This document shows, piece by piece, positions 29,727-40,700 of a stretch of 64,000 bases of DNA. The notes beneath the pieces are model-generated. The model made no database searches, was not told where the DNA came from, and was given only the letters and a program-made list of their open reading frames with translations. The position numbers were made by a program, and so were the translations under genes. Position 1 is the stretch's first letter. The number at the start of each line of letters is the position of its first letter. Source of the DNA: Hondaea fermentalgiana (taxonomy: Eukaryota > Sar > Bigyra > Thraustochytrida > Thraustochytriidae); contig NPFB01000005.1 of assembly GCA_014084085.1 (NCBI GenBank), forward strand, positions 605,063 through 669,062. Direction: 5' to 3'.

Positions 29727-31229
29727 TCACTGAAGATGAGGGTCAGAGGTGTTGCCCAAGGTCGGTACGATTGGCGCGGGCGTCGGAAGAAGAAGGGGCG
29801 AGTTGGGATCAACCTCAACCCAGATGGTTGACTTGTCGCAGAGGCCCTTGGTGGCGAGGAAGTCGTTGTCATGAAGACGCAATGCGTCAAAGTGAAATCG
29901 GTACCGATTTGGGTTGAGTTGCGGGTTTTTGAACCACTGGGTGATCAGGTACTGAGCGAGATCCTTGGTTTGCGAATCATGCGCAACATTGATGACGTGA
30001 AGGTGCTCTGCATCTCCGCAAGCCGAGATCTCGGCAGAGAATTGCTCGGGGTGCAAGAGCTGCATACGTACAGTCCAAAATTCAGGTTGGCTATCGTTCT
30101 GCATGGACGGCGCCGGCGCAGGTGCCGGCGGCGGCGGCATGCTCATCATCGGGTCCGGAAAGGGAAATGGAAGTGGGCTCGTCTCAAAACCGAGATTGCC
30201 ATCATCGCCTCCAGGGAAGAGACTTCTGTCATAGGATGATGGGCGTCGGCTCTCGCCGTGGTGCTGATGGTGCTGGTGTTCATGGAAAGCTCCAAAGGCC
30301 GGATGCTGGTGCTGTCGAAAGGGATGCGGATGTTCGAGGCGGTCCGCAAAGCCTAGGTCTGATTCGGCTGCTCCTCTTGCGCCTCCTGTGCTACGGCTTG
30401 CTCCTGTGTCCCCCGCGGCAGCACTCGCAGGTTCAGGGGCAAAGTCTCGATCGTAGATGGCGCTCCCCATCATCATGGTTCCGGATGCATCAAGGACAGG
30501 TGGCGGTGGTGGCTGCGAGGAAGGATCGCTAACGATGGCTCCAGGAAAGTCCTCGGTGTCTCTGAGAGTACGCTTTGCGCGCTTTGTGGTTTTGGACGGC
30601 TCGAGAAGAGACTTTGCCTTGCCCTCACGCCGTCGCTGCTCCTCGCGCTTGTAGGTGCGCCACTTATCCTTGATGTCAACGGTGGTGCGCTGGTGAAGGA
30701 CTTGGCCGAGTTCTGGGTCGCATTTGATGTGAACCCAGTTGCCGCTGCCGTACCGGGACACGCCCTTGAGTAGGGCTGCGAGTTCCTCCTTGGTCCAGAA
30801 CCGGCGCCTGCCGCGCTTGGTGCGGAAGTGGAGCGGATACTTGCTGACGTCGAGGGGTCTCTTCTTGCCCTTGGTCGTGGACTTGCGGCCTGCCTTGCCC
30901 TTGGCCTGCTTGTCGTCCGAGCCCTCACCTCCTCCTGCTCCTGCTGCTGCCGTTGCATCACCTTTGCTATCGCTGCCGTCTTGGTCTCCGGGGGAACCCC
31001 CCTTGTCTTTGAACTTGGCTTCGGGCACCATCGTGAGGGGCCCTGCCGCCGTTGCCGAGTCTATGGCTCCCGCTGCGCCCATTTGGCTTTGATGATGATG
31101 TGCTGGGGTTACGAAGCTGCTGCTGCTGCTGCTGCTGCTGCTGGAGCTGCTGGAGCTTGAGCTACTTGAGCTGCTCGAGCTGGAGCTTGACGAGGAGGTT
31201 GCGGGTTTGCTGTTCGACTGAGCGGACAT
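29727..31229 (-). CDS. telobox-type Myb/SANT protein with ubiquitin-like C-terminus
   Basis: 500 aa from the ATG at 31227-31229; the open frame continues 17 codons upstream to a GTG. A serine run from AGC repeats follows the start. Residues about 135-200 form a single Myb/SANT repeat: RFWTKEELAALLKGVSRYGS, GNWVHI, and RTTVDIKDKWRTYKR. The VDxKDKWR motif is the telobox signature of plant and animal double-strand telomere-repeat binding proteins. Residues about 383-460 look ubiquitin-like (TVRMQLLHPEQFSAEI ... LATKGLCDKSTIWVEV). Plant TRF-like factors carry a ubiquitin-like domain too, but N-terminal to the Myb. A role in telomere binding or transcription is inferred. His- and Pro-rich linkers lie between the domains. 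Confidence 0.8.
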   Translation of the reverse strand: MSAQSNSKPATSSSSSSSSSSSSSSSSSSSSSSSSSSSFVTPAHHHQSQMGAAGAIDSATAAGPLTMVPEAKFKDKGGSPGDQDGSDSKGDATAAAGAGGGEGSDDKQAKGKAGRKSTTKGKKRPLDVSKYPLHFRTKRGRRRFWTKEELAALLKGVSRYGSGNWVHIKCDPELGQVLHQRTTVDIKDKWRTYKREEQRRREGKAKSLLEPSKTTKRAKRTLRDTEDFPGAIVSDPSSQPPPPPVLDASGTMMMGSAIYDRDFAPEPASAAAGDTGASRSTGGARGAAESDLGFADRLEHPHPFRQHQHPAFGAFHEHQHHQHHGESRRPSSYDRSLFPGGDDGNLGFETSPLPFPFPDPMMSMPPPPAPAPAPSMQNDSQPEFWTVRMQLLHPEQFSAEISACGDAEHLHVINVAHDSQTKDLAQYLITQWFKNPQLNPNRYRFHFDALRLHDNDFLATKGLCDKSTIWVEVDPNSPLLLPTPAPIVPTLGNTSDPHLQ

Positions 31230-33607
31230 GCCCTGCCAGGGTCTCGCTGCGCAAGACAGGCTATAAAGCGGCTCACGCACTCACTCCCTTTGCCCGGACC
31301 AAATATAAGCCCTTTTCCCGTAGCTTCCGCCTAATCACTGCTAGCAGGCTGCCACGCAGACCCAGCCAGGTCGATCCGCCGTTCTACCTCCGCCGCCCGG
31401 TTCTACTCCGGCCGGGTTCACCCGCGCTCGCGACGACGTGCGCTGCTCGCGGCTCCCGCGCGAAGCGTGCTTTCCTACCGGCCTCTGCGGAGCAGAAGCA
31501 CAAGCAGCAGCAGCAGCAGCAGCAGGAAAGAAGACGTGCGGAAGGCGAGGTGCGTGCCTGCTTGCGCCACGCGCTAGCCTCCTTTCCTCCACGCTTTCTC
31601 GCCCCGCTTTCTCGCCCGCCTTCGCCACCCCACAGCCCCACAGCCGCTGTGCTGGTGCACACCTGCTGCTGGCGCTCGCAACCTGGCGCTTGCGCGTGTT
31701 CACGACGACCACGGCTCCCGCGCGCCGTGGCGCACGCCCGCTCTGCTTCGCCGCGCTCTGCCTGCCGCGCCGCGCGGGGACGTCCGGCGGCGGCGCGGTC
31801 GCGGTCGCGGTCGCGGTCGGGCTGCAGGAGCTGCGCCCAGCTGGCGACGGCCGGGCCGGCGTGGACGGAGAGCACGAGACGGGACGAGCTGAGCTGAGAG
31901 ATGAGGGCGAGTGACCTGCAGAGTGACTCTTTCACGTGCTAGCTAGCTAGCTAGCCCGCGCGGGCGTCGCGACTGGGCGCGCGGCCTGCGCTGCCTCTCT
32001 CCGCGCGGAGGCTCACGGCCTGCCTGCCTGCCTGCCTGCCTGCCAGGCCGGCCTGCTGCCTGGTGCACGCTCGTCAGGCTGCGCAGCTTCGCCTGGCGCA
32101 AGCGCTCGCAGTCCGCGGTGCGCGCGCAGTTTCCTTCTTTCTGCACTCCAGGCGACTCCAGGCCAATATAACTTATCTGTCGCAGCTCGACACCACGCAG
32201 TGAATGCTCGGCGAGACAGACCCACGCACACACCGCCCTCCCTTGCACGCACGCACGCACGCACGCACGTATACGCAGAAACGGGCTCCCTTGCTCGATC
32301 GGAAAACCGCGGCTACTGCGAGCCGGTCGGGGCGCCTGCAGCCTGTCCTGTGTCTGCCTGCCTCAAGACGTAGTATGGTATCAACTCCCGGTCAACAGGC
32401 CTCGCTCCGGGCGACTTGCCCGTTCGGGGCGCCCACGGAAGGTGTTTCTGAAGCTGTTTCTGAAAGCCAGGACCTTGCGGAAGAAGAAGATGATGGATGG
32501 AGGGGTGGATATCCAAGACGGGTGGACGGGTTGCGCAGGATGGGTGCTGAAAAGACCTTTCCTGGAAAGGGCCAAGGGAGAATAGGGGGGACTCGCCGAG
32601 GCGAATTGTCGATGGTGGCCGGATGACGATGAATGGCAAGGACGACGTCAATCGCTGCGAGCTTGCACGTACGTACGACGGCTGCCAAGCAGATCGAGCG
32701 GCCGGCGATGGGCCTGGCTGGTTGGCAGGCAGCTTGGTTCAGCTGCAATCCAACGCTCTGGGACAGCGGTGGCAATCTTGCTCCTGGTGTTTGCTGGTGT
32801 TGATTGTTTGGCGATGCTCTGATCGCCTCGAACGATAACGAATGACGCAGTGCAGAATGCAACGGCGACGCCGCAAGCTCCGTTCGTCGCGTTCTTGGCG
32901 GACAAGCCTGACTCGGGCGTTGCGACGCGATGCGACGGAGACGACGCGCTTGCTTGCTTGCTTGCCCGCTTGCTCTCTAAAATAGCTAGCTCGCTCGCTC
33001 GTCGACGTCTGACGGTCGAGGACGAAGCGGCCGCGCGACGAAAAGATGAGCGCAGCGGCTCACGGACCTTTCTCGCTCGCCACGAGACCTAGATAAGCCC
33101 AGCGAAGATCGTCCTCTCGACGTCCTCGCCTCGCCTTGCCTTGCCTCGCCTCGCCTTGCCTTGCCTTGCTAGTCACCCGCACGTCTGTCCCTCGTCGATT
33201 CCCGTCGCAGCGATGCAATGCGATGCGAGACACCTCGACCCTCTTGACTCGAGTGCGCCGGTGGAGCTCGCTCTCTGCTGCTGCGCTCGCTCGCTGGCCG
33301 CCGACTGACCGTGGCTCCCCGGCGTTGCCGGACTGCCCTGCCGCCCTCGCGCGAGTTCCTGCGCCGGGCTCGACTGCGCAGAACTCCGCGCAGAGATCCT
33401 GAACCAAGTCGCTCTTGCGCTCGCTGATTGATCGACGCGCGACTCCTGCGAGCTCGGTGATCGCTTGTCGCCTTCTCGCTTGCCTTGCTTGCAGGCCTTG
33501 CGTGCTTGCTTGCTCGCTTGCCCAGTCAGTCAGCAGCGACGACGATTTGCCTTCGCGCAAAATGCAGAATGCCGGCGCCCTGCGATGCAGCTCTGGTGCT
33601 CGCTCGC

Positions 33608-33690
33608 TGGAGCCGGAGCTGCGAAGCGCGGCGATGCGAAGCGCGGCGATGCGCGGCGATGCGCTACGCTGCGCTGCGAAGCGAAGATGA
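33608..33690 (+). repeat. GCGATGCGAAGCGCG minisatellite
   Basis: GCGCGGCGATGCGAAGCGCG-type units are repeated and slightly degenerate, giving in-frame Ala/Arg/Asp peptides in one frame by chance. It lies in the gene-poor region. Confidence 0.7.
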
Positions 33691-34498
33691 CTCGCGTTGA
33701 CTTGGAACGATGAGATGAAATGCTTTCCCGCGGCCACGGCGCGCATGAGCTTCCTGGGACGGATGAATGAGACAAACAAGACAAGGGATCGCCGTCTCTC
33801 GCGAGGCAGGGCCTGGCGACGGGGCCCGATGACGGGCCGCCCGGACCGGACCCCCGGCGCCTCGAGCTCGCGCACTCGCGAGCTCGCGATCGCACGCATG
33901 CGAGCATCGCGGGCGGCGCAGGAGCACCTGCGCGGGGCAACACTGCGCATCGCGTGAGCAAGCGCCGCGAGGGGGTCCGCCCAGTCCCGTATACAAGTGC
34001 TAGTGAAAAGGGGGGCCGTCGCGCATGTGGAACTTGAGGACCACCCACGCCTTTTAGAGGGGAGGGGAGAAAAAAATACAAGCCTCAAAAAGAAGCCTTT
34101 AGCGGCCGGCGAAAGCTCTTGTGCCAGCATTTTCCAAGCGCTAGCTGGGGCATCGTACATACAGACGATGATGATGGTGGCTTGGGGCAAGCCAAGCACT
34201 TACAGTCAAGGAGTTTCGCGCGGCAGAGAACACCTGGGCGACGGAGGCGATGACGCGTTCGCTGCTTCCAAACCCGAGTGCGGGGCTAGGCTAAGGCGAA
34301 GCGAGCGCGGGGCAAAGAGTCGGGACGATGAAGCTGGCCCGACTATTTATGTCCGAACTGGCCCACCCATTCATTCATCCATCCATCGGTTCATCCATGT
34401 AAGCCAAGCAGCAAGTCTGCCACCTCACCTCCTCTGCCAACCGCAATGAGTCGTCTCCTCGCGCAAGCAGAGTGATCGAGGGCCAAATCATCGACAGC

Positions 34499-34502
<4 letters not shown>

Positions 34503-34553
<51 letters not shown>
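34503..34553 (+). repeat. (AAGC)n microsatellite
   Basis: About 12 perfect AAGC units. The same motif appears as GCTT at 3254-3280, as AAGC at 63948-64000 and in shorter runs elsewhere in the window. Confidence 0.95.
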
Positions 34554-34554
<1 letters not shown>

Positions 34555-37500
34555 CAAGCAAAGAGGATTGGCAGTTTTAAGCGAGCGACAAATCGATCGC
34601 CGCCGCCGCTTCTGAACCGTATGCTCGCAGTAAAGCAGAGAAACGCTCGTCGCAAAGTATGAACCCGCGACACGAGGCTCTGCAGAGAGACAAGCACGAG
34701 GCGGGGCCAATACATCCGGACAACGTACGCGAATTTGTGTGAAATCTCTGCAGCGGTCATTTCTCACCCGCGAACTCTCTCGCAGCGAGGAACTCGTCAT
34801 CGCAAGACGTATGTAAGGTGCACACGCATGCATTGCATCGTGCGCCCGGCGAGCCAGTCAACCGACCGCTGAGGTCAGCATGACGTCTCCATCTTAGGAA
34901 GAAGAAGGCTGGTGGCCTCATCATACCTTCAGGAAGAAGGAATCGAATAACTGGCAGGCGCCGGGGGACTCTCACGGGCTCACACACGCACACGGTCTGC
35001 TGTTGCTGCTACTGCTGCTGCCGAGGTCGCAATTTATGCGTCGATCGCGCCAGCCACGCCAACCAACCAGCCAAGCAAGGAAGCCAGCCAGCCATCCAGC
35101 CATCCAGACATCCAGCAAGTCAGCACGTCAGTCAGCGAGCCTGATCAGGCCTCGGCCTTTGTCCTCTTCCTCGCGTGCAAGATGATTTCAATGAACCTGC
35201 GTTCTCGCAACTGCGCCCTGTTCCCTCTTCGAGACGGTAGAAAGAAGCACAGGCGTCCAAGTCGTAGAAAATAACGAAAAGAGGAAAAATTATTTGCAAG
35301 TGCTTTACAATTTCTCGAGCAAGGATATCGCAATCGCAAGCAACAGCAGCAAATGCAACAAAATAGTCAAAGGATTCGAGTTTCGCGAGCCCAACCTGGA
35401 CTCGCATCGAAACCGTTCATGGCGGAGCAATTCCTCTCCGCCTCCGTCATGCCGCAATCTCTCCCGGAAGCAAGTCATTTCCGCGCTGATCCGGCTCCTG
35501 GTAGCTTCCCCCTCCCCAATCCGGGAACGCCGCAGAAACCACCGACCGCGCATTCATTCATCCGCCTTCGCCAGACTTTAACCCGCTTCACACTCGTGAC
35601 GAAGCAGCGGCGTTCCAATACGGTGTTTCTGCCAGCCACACTCCCAGACTCTGTAAGAAAAGAAAAAGAAAAGAAAAAAGCTCTTTCCAACCCAGCCAAA
35701 TAGCAAGCAAGCAAGCCCGTCCGCCGTCATAGATCAACCACCGCACGCTCGCTCGCACGCAAGCAGGCACTGAGGCCGGCAAGCTCCTTGCATCTCCACC
35801 CCGCCCCGCTTCGCCCCGCTCCGCTCCGCGCTGGCCGCCAGCACGACGCTCTTCTCTCCATTCTTCTGTCGGTCGCTCACTCCTTCTACCGACGATCAAT
35901 CGAGCTCCCGCCCTCGGAATCCTACGGCAGACGGTTGTTTGCGCGACAGCAAGGTCCCTGCACGGTGCGAATCTCGGCGTTCCAAAAGGGGACCCGTAAC
36001 TGTGGAAGCGCACAGGCCTTCCCAAAGGGCTGCACGCGCCACACCGACATCGCGCGTTCTCGCCCGTCCTCGCGCGTCCTCGCCCAGCCCGCCTTCGCCC
36101 CCACCTCAGCCCAGCGCCCATTCAGCCCACCTCGTCGCCGTCGCCTTTCTCCCTCCCGCTCTCGCCCTCGGCCTCGCCGTGGACCGCGGACCTCGCGAGG
36201 CGGAGCACAACGTGCGTGCGTGCGTGCGTGCTTGCATTTCCAGCATACCGTCAGCTTCCTCGGGCTCTCCGCCATCAGCGCCCGCTTCGTCGACGCAGCG
36301 CCTTCGGCTCGTCGGTCGTCCGCAGGCCTGGCGCCACCGCGCTGCCGCGACCGTGGCTAGCCAGGCACTTCGCGCGGCCGCGCTGCGCTTGCCAGAGAGA
36401 GCTAGAGCTAGCTGCATTCTTGTAGCCACCCACTCTCGCACCTGCCGCCGCTGTCTCTCTCCCGTCGCCTCCTTCCTTCTCCTCCTCTTCGGCCCCACCG
36501 CCCCGCAGCTCCACCACCGCTTCCCCCCGCCGCTCCGAGCTGCGGTGGCACACTTTTGCTTGCGCGAGGCGTCGATCGACGAAACCTGCAGCTGAGTGGC
36601 CGCATGCCCTGGCGCCGCAGAGTGGCCGCCACCAAGACGAGGACGACGACGGAGTCGAGCGCGACGCTCTCGACGAGGAAGAGGGAGGGAACGGGGCGCT
36701 CCCGCGGCGCTGAGCTCGCGGAGGAGGGAGAGAGCGATGGAAGGAGGGACGGGACGGATGGGACGGAAACGGCGCGGCCGTTCGAGATCGAGATGATGAA
36801 GAAATGGAGGGTTGACGGCTAGGAGAAATGGCATACCGTTGAAGGAGCCAGAAAAAGCTGCATTCTCGCGAGAGGACCCGGCGACGGATGAGGGACAGAG
36901 GACCGGCCGTATCTTGGTGACCCGGGAAGCGAATTGGACTGTCGCAGAATCCATGACGAGATGCATGGCGTCATGGCCCAGCGTGCGCGTAATCGATCCG
37001 GGGTGCATTTCAAAGACGGACGAGCGGGACGGACACGAAATGCACGCACGCTTTCTCTCTCCCTTCCTTCCTTTCTCCCTCCCTGCCTCCCTCTCTACTC
37101 TCTCTATCTCCAAGTTTCTCTGCTTGGCGGAGACCATTCCGCTGACGGGTAAAATGTGGACGGGCGCTCACGTGGCGCACGACGTCGCACGAGCGAACAT
37201 TCGAGTCCGGGACGAGGGTTCCGTCCAAGCTCCGCAGCCGGCAATCTATCCTACAAGGCAGGCAGAAATGAAGGTCAAGTCTGGCCACTCGGGCAGTTAT
37301 CTTTGCGCGCGACACGCGACGTCGCAAATTGCACCACGGTCCAGGAATTATCACCATCGACGTCATCGTTTCTCGTCATCATTTTATCATCAATTGAACT
37401 AGCTACCTAGCTACTGGCACCGAGCAAAACTCTGCGGGCTTGCGCAAGATTGCTCGACGTAAATATCCTGATCGACTCGCCGTGGCCGATCGACGCCAGG

Positions 37501-37728
37501 CTCTCGACGAGATCTCGGGCAAAGATCGAGTCGAACGGAATCAGCTCCATGCGTCAGCCCCTCGTCTGAGGTTTGGCCAACGGCGGCCATAGCGAGCTGG
37601 TCAGAGGAACCAGCACGAACTCAAACACGGCGGTGCGACTCGGGTCGCAACCAAGATCTTGGACCGAGGTCTAGCCTGGCTTGGCCGGGCACTCCCGCCT
37701 TCGAGATCCTGCATGTTCACCAGCGCTC

Positions 37729-40700
37729 TCACGGCAAGAAGCGGTGCGAGCTGGAGCTCGAAGTGCGGCCTATGTTGATGGCCATGTCCGTGGCCGATCG
37801 GCGAAGAGGCGCGGGGCCGCTCATCCGCGCAGACAGTGGCCCCGTGGGGGCTCCCATCGACGCCTGCGAGGACGCCGAAGGTGGCAGCGTTGGCGACGCC
37901 CCCGAAAAAGGCGTGGCGCTCCACGAGGTGTGGCTTGCGCGCGGCGAAGGTGGAGGAATGTCCACGACGAGGCCGCCCGAGCGCGTGGCGCGACGCCGCG
38001 CGGGCGTCTCGTTCGACGGCGCGCTCGTCTGCGAACGCGACAAAGTCGTCTTGATGCGCGACGAAACAAAGCGAAAGGACTTGCGCCGCTGGAAGCTGCT
38101 CGGGCCGGTGAGCGGCGACCCGGACACCGACCCGGTTCCGGCCTGCTGTCCCGTGGACTGCAAGGCTGCGCCAAAGCCCTGGGCCTCCTCCTCCTCGGCC
38201 TGTCGCTGTTCCCAATGCGCAAGATTGGCCGAAAGGCACCAATCCACCTGTGGCTTGAGCGTTGACAAAAACTGGCAGTACGAGTTGAACAGGGGACGCA
38301 CGATAATCGTAATAAAGCCAATCTGTGACTTGGGAAAGGCAGGCTTGGTGCGATCCATAAAAGTACTGATCTTGAGACCTGCCTCGCGCTCCCGATCGCC
38401 TTGCTGAAAAAACTCCTCTTGCACGAGCGTCGCCCAGTGCCGACTCAGGCGTGGGTCCTTGGCCGGATTTGACACGTCCGCGCAATGCAGCGTCGTCTTG
38501 AGCAAGGTGCGTCGCACCTCAAGAGGAGCAACTTGATCCTCAAGCCCACGCTCGCCCCCGACGTCCTCCGCTCCTCCTTCGGGCGACAGGGCAAGCCCGC
38601 CCTCGAGGTCGCCGTCAATGATCGAATCCAAGCTCGAGGCCGTGTGATTGTGCATGTTGTGACCCCGCGCCTTTCGCTTCGCGCTTATGCGCTCGTAGTA
38701 TTGCACAACGTCCGTGTTGAACTTTTCAAGACCCTCAAAGTGGTGGCTCATATCCGTCGCCAAGACCATCTGGATCACCGTCTCGCGCGCCTCCAAATAC
38801 CGGTCCAAGCCACCCACCGCTTTGAGAATGTCGCAACGCTTTGAACGCATCACTTCAAAAGCAGAAGCCACGTGCATGTGCTCCAAAACCGCGCGATCGT
38901 TGTACCGCACAGCGAGCTTGTTGCCTGTCGCCACCAGAAATGCATTGTTCAGTCCAGGGTGCTGATAATCGTGAATCGCTGCCGCGACAAGAGCGCAAAA
39001 CACGTCTTGGGTCGTTACGGCATTGCGCAATAGCGTGTGCGTCATGAAATAGTGCGTCGTTTGCACAACGTCTGCAGCGTGCACGCGGTTGTGATAAGGG
39101 TTCGTTCGGCGGTACCCGTTTTCAATGTTGCTGATCATGTTCACGACCATGCCAAGCCGCAAGCCACGGAACTGCTCGAAAATGTGATTTTTGCGGAGCG
39201 CCCCTAGCAGGACAAGCGACAATGGTCTTCCCGCGGAAAACGTGTCCGCCTCAAAGACGTCAAAATCCCAGGTGTCCAGTTTGTCATTCAGACTGTCGAG
39301 CTCACCTTGCGTCCATCGCAGGCTCTTTAAATGGCTCAGTTCGCCAGCAAGGAGCTTCAGGCGCTCGAGACCATCTGCACCCACCAGGTCAACCGGCTCT
39401 CTCGCTGCTCGCGCGCGTCGATCGCGGTTCTGCCGCAGGTACTGTGGCTGCCGCAACGATTCCTGCGACTGCGAGACGACAGGAGACGATCGTGGAGTGT
39501 GCTGCTGCGACGAGGAAAACGAAGACCCGTTCTGCTGCTGCTGCTGCTGCTGCTGATGCGGCGGCGGCGGTGGAAGCTGGTGATAATCGAGCTCAGCATC
39601 ATCTTCATCGGACCCTGCATGGCCCAAGAATTCCCGATCCGCGCCAGATGTGCGTCTTCGGTAATGGCGCCCCCTGCTTACTTCGCCGTCGTCGTCGCCG
39701 TCGCGTCCAAGACCATCGCCTCCATCACCATTTAATCCATCCATCCACCTGGTCTGAGAAGAACCGCGCCGTGCAGCCACGCTGGTGCTCAGACTTCGAT
39801 TATGAAGTGACAAGGGCTTCAGACGGAGCTCCGGAAGTTTCAGCACATCGTCATGAGCACGAGTATCCGAAGAGTCGGAGGGTAGCATCGATGGTGACTG
39901 GTCAGTACTCTCACCCTCGACACTGGAGCGAGTGTCCGCATCTTGCGAGTCGCTCGAAAATGATCCATCTGGAGACGTGGTGTCGTGACCTGCACGAGAT
40001 TCCGACGTGGCAATATCTCGACTTGTGGTCGAGTCAACCTGACCATCTGCCTTGCCAACAATAGAGGCCGAGCTTGCATCGAGAGCCAGCATGGAAGAGT
40101 CCATGTGAATCGTTGACTCGGACAAATTCTCCACCTTTCCATCCTCCTCTGTTGTGACAGAAAGGTTTGGACGCGTCGCCTCGGCGCTTTTGATCTCAAT
40201 CAAATTATTGTAGCTCATGCTCGCAGGCCCACCCTGAGTTACACCAAGATCGCGACGAAAAGGTCGTTGGGTTGCGGCAGGAACATGATCTGGAGTCATG
40301 GGAGGCGTATACGTTTCACGCAAGAGCGCCTCAATAAGGAATGTCAAGTCTCGCGCTTGAATACCCACGGAACCACCTGAAATATGTCGGCCCAAATCAG
40401 CGGGCGGTCCGTCAATCGGAATCGAAGCTTGGGCGCTGTTCTCCTGCGCCGGACCTTGCATCGGTGATCCAATGTCGGCCTTTTCCGTTGACTCTTTGCC
40501 GTCGTTTGGAATCGAGTTCTGGTGTTTGAGAAGCGGAGAAATGATGTGCGGGGCCATAGTGGGTGACATTTTCAAGGCCCTTGCCTCCATCGACGACCCA
40601 ACATCATCAGCGTTTGTGGCACTCCGAGATTGAGTATCCCCGGCAGCCTCACCGACGTCCCCTGTCGCCGGTGTTACCCCATCAATCGCGGTGCTTGCAT

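Larger units (their letters stand above)
31230..37728. other. 6.5-kb gene-poor, repeat-rich region
   Basis: No convincing gene is seen on either strand. Open frames here (for example minus 33060-34199 and minus 36106-37137) are Arg/Ser/Ala/Cys-rich, overlap each other in several frames and contain no domain. The sequence is GC-rich with tetranucleotide and pentanucleotide arrays: CAG at 31502-31525, CCTG at 32018-32044, ACGC at 32249-32268, CCTTG at about 33124-33168, AAGC at 34503-34553, and GTGC at 36213-36235. A short gene with several introns, or long 5' leaders of the Myb gene, cannot be excluded by reading alone. Confidence 0.5.

Noticed and set aside
33060..34199. 379-aa minus-strand frame in the gene-poor region
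   Set aside because: Composition follows GC-rich repeats (Ala/Arg/Ser) with an in-frame GCGATGCGAAG minisatellite. Other frames on both strands are equally open.
36106..37137. 343-aa minus-strand frame
   Set aside because: Starts in simple CCTTCC-type sequence, has no domain, and overlaps open frames on the other strand.
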